A program made the translations under genes and the position numbers. A model generated the notes under the pieces. That model was given only the letters and a program-made list of their open reading frames with translations, did no database searches and was not told the DNA's origin. Of a stretch of 64,000 nucleotides of DNA, positions 56,824 through 64,000 are shown one piece after another (positions within the stretch are counted from its first letter, which is position 1; each line of letters starts with the position of its first letter). The stretch spans positions 322,433,956-322,497,955 of the forward strand of contig CM060922.1 in NCBI GenBank assembly GCA_030737875.1. The letters are read 5' to 3'. This stretch comes from Allium sativum (Eukaryota > Streptophyta > Magnoliopsida > Asparagales > Amaryllidaceae).

Positions 56824-56829
56824 ACTTAC
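56824..56829 (-). promoter_or_regulatory. Splice-donor-like GTAAGT, LTR E1
   Basis: The minus strand reads ACTATGTAAGTTC. The copy in LTR2 (62906-62911) lies 234 bp from its TATA box. Confidence 0.4.
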
Positions 56830-57194
56830 ATAGTGTGGCAAGAGGGCTAGGAGCATGAATCGTCTTGTCGAAGAATCCATGTTGAGATGATGATCAAAAC
56901 CCTTGATTTGGTGTAGAAAGCTTGCACCCTCGTCTTGGATCTAGTTTGAATGCATAGGCTCTTGAATTTGGGGATGGAGGCCATGATCAATGTAGATTTG
57001 GGCAGCACTTCGTTGTAAGAGTGATTTATGAGGGGTTTAGGGTAGGCTTAGGTTTTTTCATAGAGATTAGGTGTAGTTTAGGCCGTTAGATTAACCCTAG
57101 GATAGATCCAAGCCCTCAAAAATCGTCACAAGCCTCCAAAACCGAGCCAAACAGCAAAACAGGTGCACCAGGCTGCCTGGGTCCGACCAGGCAG

Positions 57195-57281
57195 GTCGAC
57201 CCAGGGGTCGACTCCCCAGTCGACCTGGTCCCACCCAGGTCGACCCCCAGGTCGACCTGGTTCTAGCGGGATTTTTCCCGC
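57195..57281 (-). promoter_or_regulatory. E2F-like dyad plus GTCGAC cluster, LTR E1
   Basis: GTCGAC at 57195, 57207, 57219, 57239 and 57251, then GCGGGATTTTTCCCGC (57266-57281), with TTTTTCCCGC on the plus strand. LTR2 has sites at 63278, 63290, 63302, 63334, 63346 and 63358 plus GTCAAC at 63314. Spacing is 12 bp except one 20-bp step. Confidence 0.6.
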
Positions 57282-58106
57282 GTAGCCTGATTTTTGAAAT
57301 TTTTGAATCTGTTTTGAATTTGAATTTTTCGTGAAACTTCGCGAGGCCATATCTCGGTCATACGGACTCCGATTTACGAAATTTCGGACTCTATTTCGCG
57401 TATTTTTCCGAGACGAACGCAATGGCGCAACCCGTTTTCCCTGATTCAGATTTTAACATTTAATTCTGCCTTGATTCTTGTCTTAACACGTTGTTTAAAA
57501 ATTCGGGTTGTTACATTCTCCCCAACTTAAAGGATTTCATCCCCGAAATCTCCAAGTTAGGAAGAACGTATCCTACCATCCATCATCCATCTACTCAAAA
57601 CATCATCCACTGGAAGCCATGGTCCTTGGACGATTTCTAATGCCGTATGAACATATGCAAAATGTGTGTGTATATTCTCCTTAGCTAATGCTAATGATCA
57701 GGCCTGAATGATCTTTCTAATGCAAAATTTGTTTAGTGCCATGAGTCCAACATGTATGCAAATAGTCCAAGTCATATAAGTACTATATGCGTGCACAAAC
57801 ATTCATTCATATGCAACATCCGCATGATAACACATTCAATTTCATCCATAAACAAGTATAATTACTCGTGCATATGCAACGTGAAATGTGACCGCGTCAA
57901 TCTAGTATCTAATGTGTATTCGCGCATCCACGAGCAACCATTTGCAACCATATCAATTATAATATGTTTCAAATACATGTTTACATCCATAGAGTTTTAT
58001 CTAAGGTTCCCAAGATAAGATCGAGGAGATAAACAAGACAAACTCCTTATGGGGTTTGTAACAGAAACGGGACCGAGAGGGTATCCACCAAGCGATAGCA
58101 TGTAAG

Positions 58107-58487
58107 TAAGTTCTACAGGAGAACCAGGGATCAACGATATACTCTTACAAAGAGTCACGATGCGCGCGTCTAAGCCGCTTTTCCTTGAGCTTAATTCCAG
58201 TGTGCCTTGACTGCCTTTGGCTTCATGATTTCGTAGTTTCCTTGATTCCTATTTCCAAGGTATGAGTCGGAACTCTTTTCACTGTCGCCTCTCGTTCCAC
58301 TTTCATTTATTCTTTCCCTAGTATGCTTGGCTCAACCATATCTACGTACTCATGCAAGCTCTCCAAAATTCACTAGTGAATTCTGGATCTCGTTTACCAA
58401 TGCCAATCCATGTTACCACGTGCATTTACTAGGGTGGTTCCTATAACCCATGCTTAAGCGGAATGAACCATCCGTCTTATTGGCGGA
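58107..58487 (-). pseudogene. Element E RT, integrase and C-terminal fragments
   Basis: Three short pieces follow one another on the minus strand. NKTDGSFRL..MGYRN (58440-58487) is the first RT block. RDPEFTSEFW (58362-58394) is the second-Asp region of integrase. LHEYVDMVEPS, then GEREATVKRVPTH-like sequence (about 58190-58361), is the integrase tail leading to the chromodomain, which is not recognisable. About 600 bp of integrase (relative to C) are missing between the second and third pieces, and the RT palm, RNase H and HHCC finger are gone. It cannot encode enzymes. Confidence 0.8.
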
Positions 58488-58499
58488 CGTTACTTGATT

Positions 58500-59105
58500 G
58501 GATCAGAGATTTCCGATAAATGCATCAAAAGATTCTAGGTAACTAACCATGACAGAACCCAAAAGGTTACACGAGACTTCGAGGGTATCACCAAGGTGAG
58601 TCGAGAGTCTAACTACCCTCTTTCCAAAACCGGGAATGGCACCCCTTATTGTGTGACCATTTTATCCCTAGAATCTATCTGTAGCCGGGACCAGTCATTC
58701 TCAAATCCAAACAAGTCATGAAGGAATGAACCAACTCTCCAACCAGATTTTTGGGACAAAAACTGGGATCCTCTACCATGCTAGTACTAAGGTGCAGAGA
58801 CTCAACTATCCAAGCAGACTTAAATGATACGATGATCAAGACAAAGTATGGAAGGGATGATAGAAAAGAACGACTAAACCTTTACCAGAAACGGTACCAT
58901 CTCTTTTAGGTACCCTAGAAATGGGAGCGTACAATTGCCCTCTCCGATGATCTTGTCCTTGTCCTCCTTGATGGACTAAGACATAGCAACAGTTGATTAT
59001 CCTTAAGCTCGCGTCCTTTATCCTTACTCTTATTATCCCTCCTTGTACCATGGCAACAGGTCTCTCAAGAACCACCTCCATCACACGGAAAACACTTCGT
59101 CGCAC
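58500..59105 (-). pseudogene. Element E gag end and protease remnant
   Basis: The first 45 or so codons on the minus strand are unassigned. Then HQGGQGQDHRRGQ..PISRVPKRDGTVSGKGL and FYHPFHTLS align with the gag-protease joint of B and C (CPRRQGQ..., [27 protein letters not shown]). A stop then replaces the catalytic DSG. DNA similarity to C's protease continues to about 58510 (the parts matching [34 protein letters not shown]) but in changing frames. The gag core and knuckles are missing. A dead fragment. Confidence 0.75.
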
Positions 59106-59312
59106 GAAAAGATTAGTCGCAGTTAAAACTACTGTGACTACAGATGGAAGAAAGAAAGGAAAAGAAATTCAATCAAGGAAACGAAGGATAGTGCTAATGG
59201 CCTTTGGGGAATAGCCTTTAAAAACTTTTCTTGAAAAATGCTTCTTTGTAAACAGTTTTTCAAATACTTTTCAGAAGGTTTTAAAAACTTTGGCCCAGTC
59301 TGGTAACCTTCT

Positions 59313-59324
59313 GCTCTGATACCA
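59313..59324 (-). other. Element E primer-binding site (tRNA-iMet)
   Basis: GCTCTGATACCA, exact complement of TGGTATCAGAGC, two bases from LTR2 (59327). Confidence 0.93.
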
Positions 59325-59326
59325 AA

Positions 59327-62300
59327 TGTAACACCCCGCCTCCACTAGAGTCACTCACAAAGGGAATGCACTAGGTTTGGTGAAGCATTATCGAGGTAAA
59401 CATGCACAGAAATATTACAATACAGAACATATATAAAAAACAGCGGAAGTAAAACAAATTTCATTACCTTATAAAATAAGGTCTAAAGACTTTTACATCA
59501 GAATACATCGAAACCTGTCTTGCAAAAATAAAGAAGCATAAATCCATTTCACAAATTATTCCCCCAAGTAAAACAGTAAAGTAGCCATAGCCAAGAAAAG
59601 TCCAAGCCATGCGTGATGACCTTCAAGTAGAAGAAGTCCGAACTAACAATAGCATTTCCTCCCTGAAAACCTGGGGGGGGGGGGGGAACGGAAGAAATAA
59701 GGTGAAAGAAAAGGGGTCAGTCATAAAGACTGGTAAGTCCTATCTACTTCCAGTATAAAAACAGGTAAAGGTAACATGACATGCATAAACTGAAAGTAAA
59801 CATAAGGATGACTACATGATAGATAAACTAAAACAGGCTGAACTATTGTAGCAAGGTAAACTAAGATATCAATCCTGTATACGTCCCACGGTATCTATCA
59901 TGATTATTTCTCATGGTCCTAACATGTATATTTGCTCTGCACCTCTCGTACTAGTATCCCAACCCGCGTCCTGTGTTAACTATGAACGTCCCTTGCCCAA
60001 TGTCATGTAATGGTCCATGTCAACCTAATATATATAGCATATATAGGTTTTCCCAACTCGTATGTTTCTTTCCATGTATAAGTTCAGTCCTTTTCCGTAG
60101 GCCATACAGGCTTTCCCATGTAAACGTTTTATCCTTGAGGTTATTTTGGACTGCTACCCTCGATCTTGTTATGTTTCCTTACCATGAACTATCGCGTGTT
60201 CCCTTAGGTTTTATGCCACCTAGGACCACTAGGGATTATGCTACCTAATGAACGTTCCCGTGTCTCGATTTGGGTTTTGGCCACCTAGGACCACTAGGGA
60301 TTATGCCACCCATCAACCGCGCCCTTTTTATCCCACGTATGTATCGTGAACCGTTTTCCATGTCTAGACGCACATGTTCCTCAATGTGCCATCCGAGTTC
60401 CGTTCCAGGGCAAATCAAGAAATATGGAACTCGGTCGGGAGCTTTAAGTCGTCTGCTGATGCAGATATCAAGGTCTGTTTTTGTACCCGTGGCTATGGTC
60501 CCACGTGACCCCTCCCTCAACTACTGAAAGGCAATCCAAGAAAAATCATGTATGAGAACTATACTATGGCCCATCGATGCCCATTTCCAGATAGCCAACC
60601 TCACCCATAACTCGATAGCCAATATATGGTCTGTTGGGAGTTCCCTGCCTTTCCGTACGTACGCGATTGACTAAAGATGGTAGGTAGTCGGCGACATGCT
60701 ATCCAGGGCAAAATCAAGTATCGTCGACTCCACGCTAATCCATCCCAGTCTTTAGGTCGCTCGCATAGCAACCAAGGCATACTCTTGGCTCTTCTACCGC
60801 AGACCTTAACCTCTGTGAGGCCGGGTTTCATGGACCACTTGCCACCTCACAGAGGGATACCAAGAGTATCCTCACTTTCCCCGAAACTTCCGCTTCGTCA
60901 CCCAGTTCGCTGGAGCTTTTATCCAAGTCAGATAACTTGCTCCTCCTCGTATACTCAGCGATGACCTACCGTACCAGGTTACTCATCTCTTTATGAACTA
61001 GTCCCATGTCCTTAGCTAAGAATTATTACTTAGTTACCCTTAACTAAGGTTTACCACTTAGCCCCTTTTTCCGCTATCCTTGTTAACTACGATTTCCAAC
61101 CTAGTCCCCTGAGCTAGGGTTTTGTCAAATGGGTTAAGTGTTGTTATCCCAGTTCATGACTTAACCCGCCTACGAATCATGTCAAGATTGGCTAAGTACT
61201 CAAGTTCAAGGCTTAGCCCTACAAGTTGGTTAAGTGTACCAAGAAGCTCATGACTTAACCCTATCAAGTCAAATTGGTTAAGTATTTATTTGTCTTAACC
61301 CTATCAGGTTATCATGTTAGATTGATTAAGCATAGATTATCTTAATCCCATCAGATTATCGAGTCGGATTGGTTAAGCATAGGTTAGCTTAACCCCATCC
61401 ACTAATCGTATTACAATGGTTAAGCCTAATTTAAAAGGTCTTGTGACTTAACCCTACCAGGTTTACATATTAGATTGGTTAAGTGTAGGTAACTTAACCT
61501 CATCAAATCATCACGTATAATTGGTTAAGTATAAGTTACTTAACCCCATTAAATTGTCATGTTAAATTGGTTAAGTATTGGTTACTCAACCTCATTGAAT
61601 TACCAAGTTTAGATTGGTTAAGTATTTAACTTAACCTCATCAAATTACCGTGTTTAGATTAGTTAAGTATAGGTTACTTAACCCCATCTAATTACCGTGT
61701 TAGATTAGTTAAGTATGGATTACTTAACCTCATCGAATTTACCGTGTTTAGATTAGTTAAGTGTGGATTACTTAACCCCATCTAATTATCAAGTCGGATT
61801 AGTTAAGCGTAAATTGCTTAACCCCATCCCCTAATTGTCTTGTATGGTTAAGTGTCATTAAGAAATCAAGCCCGGTCCCACTTAACCTACCCATTCGTTT
61901 CATATCGGTTAAGTGTCATTAGTCAAACTTACTTAATCTTATCATGTGGCATTAATTTAATTAATGCACTCTCAACCTCTCACATTAGACTTTGTTGTGG
62001 TTACTAGTTAAGCCGGGCGGGTCCGGGTAGTTTTACACCACAACCTAGTCTAACCTCGGGTCTCAAGCACGTCATGACCAACTTCTCACATTGGATCCTA
62101 TTGTTTGTAGCCACTAGTTAAGCCGGCCGGGTCCGGGTAGATTTATGCTACAAACTCAACACAACCTCGAGTTGGCCACTTTCATGTTTTGTCTAGTGTC
62201 TTTTTACACTTACAGCCCACCCATGTCTAGTTCAAGTTCCATGTTTTCCCACGTGTCATGATCATATTTAAATGTATCATGAATGTCATGTTCTCATGTG

Positions 62301-63622
62301 AGCCCCATGCCAAGTTTTTCCATGTCATACCCACGTATTTCCTAAGCTACCCAAACGTATTTCCAACCCAAGTGGAAGTGAGTCACATAGTAGGGTATTA
62401 TGCCAACATATTGGCCACAAACATGCATAGTATCATAAGGGAATTTGGCCGCAAACATGCATAGTATCATAAGGGAATTTGGCCATAAGCATGCATAGTT
62501 TCATAAGGGAATTTGGCCACAAGCATGCATAGTTTCATAAGGAGATTTGGCCACAAACATGCATAACATAAAAAGGTGATTGGCCACAAACTTGCATATT
62601 ATCATAAGGGGTTTTGGGTTCATATACTTGCATAAGCCCCAAGTTAAGTTCATGCACATATTTCACAAGCCCAAAGTGGTTCTAAGGTCTTATGCCCACA
62701 TTCACAAGTTAAAGGTTCAATCTTTCATGATAGTCTAGGCTAAACATAACATGAGTGGCATGATATAGTCGCTAAAACATAGTTCCAAGTCATATATTCA
62801 AGGTAAGAGGCAAAACTAGGTTCACATAGGTTATAGCACTTATGTTTAACCGCATTTTATTCCATGCCATCATTAAACTACCGTTAACACCTCGAAGTAG
62901 CTAGAACTTACATAGTGTGGCAAGAGGGCGAGGAGCATGAATCGTCTTGTCGAAGAATCCATGTTGAGATGATGATCAAAACCCTTGATTTGGTGTAGAA
63001 AGCTTGCACTCTCGTCTTGGATCTAGTTTGAATGCATAGGCTCTTGAATTTGGGGATGGAGGCCATGATCAATGTAGATTTGGGCAGCACTTCGTTGCAA
63101 GAGTGATTTATGAGGGGTTTAGGGTAGGCTTAGGGTCTTTTTATAGAGATTAGGTGTAGTTTAGGCCGTTAAATTAACCCTAGGATAGACCCAAGCCCTC
63201 AAAAATCGTCACAAGCCTCCAAAACCGAGCCAAACAGCAAAACAGGTGCACCAGGCTGCCTGGGTCCGACCAGGCAGGTCGACCCCCAGGTCGACCCTGG
63301 GGTCGACTCCCCCGTCAACCTGGTCCCACCCAGGTCGACTCCCAGGTCGACCCCCAGGTCGACCTGGTTCTGGCGGGATTTTTCCCGCCTAGCCTGATTT
63401 CTGAAATTTTTGAATCTGTTTTGAATTTGAATTTTTCGTGAAACTTCGCGAGGCCATATCTCGGTCATACGGACACCGATTTACGAAATTTCGGACTCTA
63501 TTTCGCGTATTTTTCCGAGACGAACGCAATGGCACAACCCGTTTTCCTTGATTCATATTTTAACATTTAATTCTGCCTTGATTCTTGTCTTAACACGTTG
63601 TTTAAAAATTCGGGTTGTTGCA
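59327..63622 (-). mobile_element. Element E LTR2
   Basis: 4296 bp, closely matching LTR1. The minus-strand start is TGCAAC (63622) rather than TGTAAC. The TATA box is intact here (TATAAAAA, 63138-63145) but reads TATGAAAA in LTR1. All other shared modules are present. No gene is seen. Confidence 0.92.
63138..63145 (-). promoter_or_regulatory. TATA box, LTR E2
   Basis: Minus strand TATAAAAA in CTCTATAAAAAGACCC. The LTR1 equivalent near 57055-57063 has a G in place of A. Confidence 0.6.
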
Positions 63623-64000
63623 TTCTCCCCAACTTAAAGGATTTCGTCCCCGAAATCTCCAAGTTAGGAAGAACGTATCCTACCATCCATCATCCATCTA
63701 CTCAAAACATCATCCACAGGCAACCATGGTCCTTAGACGATTTCTAATGCCGTATGAACATATGCAAAACGTGTGTGTATATGCTCCTTAGCTAATGCTA
63801 ATGATCAGGCCTGAATGATCTTTCTAATGCAAAATATGTTTAGTGCCATGAGTCCAACATGTATGCAAATAGTCCTAGTCATATAAGTACTATATGCGTG
63901 CACAAACATTCATTCATATGCAACATCCGCATGATAACACATTCAATTTCATCCATAAACAAGTATAATTACTCGTGCATATGCAACGTGAAATGTGACC
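63623..64000 (-). other. Element E second internal region, truncated by window edge
   Basis: Starts with the PPT box (TTCTCCCCAACTTAAAGG on the plus strand) and follows 57516-57893 nearly base for base. Only its 3' untranslated part is visible. Confidence 0.88.

Larger units (their letters stand above)
53246..57515 (-). mobile_element. Element E LTR1
   Basis: 4270 bp. Minus-strand start TGTAACAACCCG (57515), end CGGGGTGTTACA (53246). In sense order it carries GTCGAC sites (57195-57256), the dyad (57266-57281), a damaged TATA, GTAAGT (56824-56829), a 34-bp minisatellite, twin hairpins, a palindromic array and an acceptor-like site. Open frames at 53891-54882 have equivalents in LTR2 but overlap on both strands and lack domains. 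Left flank GATAT (53241-53245). Confidence 0.92.
57516..59326 (-). other. Element E internal region, first copy
   Basis: 1.8 kb from PPT (57516-57545, minus-strand GATTTCGGGGATGAAATCC and TTTAAGTTGGGGAGAA) to PBS. It holds a leader related to that of C (about 59130-59300) and the collapsed polyprotein described below. 57550-58110 is non-coding 3' region related to B and C. Confidence 0.85.
53246..64000 (-). mobile_element. Element E: tandem LTR-internal-LTR-internal array
   Basis: Minus strand. LTR1 53246-57515, internal 57516-59326, LTR2 59327-63622, then a second internal copy from 63623 to the window edge. The second internal copy starts with the same PPT box and 3' region as 57516. The LTR copies differ by a few per cent in the first 125 bp. 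A single insertion has only one internal region, so this is a tandem product or two elements sharing an LTR. Confidence 0.88.

Overview
This window is repeat-rich nuclear DNA from a flowering plant. It contains no recognisable host gene, no rRNA or tRNA gene, no CRISPR and no prokaryotic signal. Almost all of it is LTR retrotransposon. LTR ends, 5-bp target-site duplications (TSDs), tRNA-iMet primer-binding sites (core TGGTATCAGAGC), polypurine tracts (PPTs) and gag-pol remains are visible. The polyproteins of elements B and C end in a chromodomain, so they are Ty3/gypsy chromoviruses, most likely the Tekay/Del branch. The species cannot be named from sequence alone; AT-rich, nested LTR elements suggest a large plant genome.

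Layout. 1-1893 is a long LTR (A1). 1894-3791 holds a four-copy tandem array and a broken Ty1/copia 3' end (RNase H, PPT, probable LTR). From 4205 a second, related long LTR (A2) runs right. A2 is split by element B (8575-18973; LTRs 2640 and 2649 bp; decayed gag-pol), resumes at 18974-19634, and is split again by fragment F (19635-20512). F is interrupted by D1 (minus strand, from 20513). D1's 3' LTR is interrupted by D2 (minus strand, 24955-47171, TSD TCATC on both sides). D2's 5' LTR is interrupted by C (35973-47061, TSD ACGTT on both sides; decayed gag-pol). D1 resumes at 47172; its second LTR is interrupted at 53246 by E, a minus-strand tandem of LTR-internal-LTR-internal that runs off the right edge. 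The nest A2 > F > D1 > D2 > C is five levels deep.

Two architectures coexist. B, C and E have 2.6-4.3 kb LTRs with a shared plan: a 16-bp E2F-like dyad, GTCGAC sites mostly 12 bp apart, a TATA box, a GTRAGT splice-donor-like site 214-234 bp downstream, a pair of about 75-bp hairpins, ACTTAA/TTAAGT inverted repeats, and near the LTR end CTGACCC, a pyrimidine tract and CAG, resembling an intron acceptor. D1 and D2 are LTR-dominated, non-coding elements (LTRs about 6.3 and 4.9 kb; internal regions 1.1 and 1.5 kb), i.e. LARD-like. A1/A2 LTRs are related to D1/D2.

No polyprotein is intact. B has stops and 1-bp frameshifts. C is mostly one frame with stops, many explicable by cytosine deamination at CHG or CpG sites. 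E's internal region is collapsed to protease plus short RT and integrase pieces. B, C and E are best read as dead copies; D1 and D2 could only move with proteins supplied in trans.
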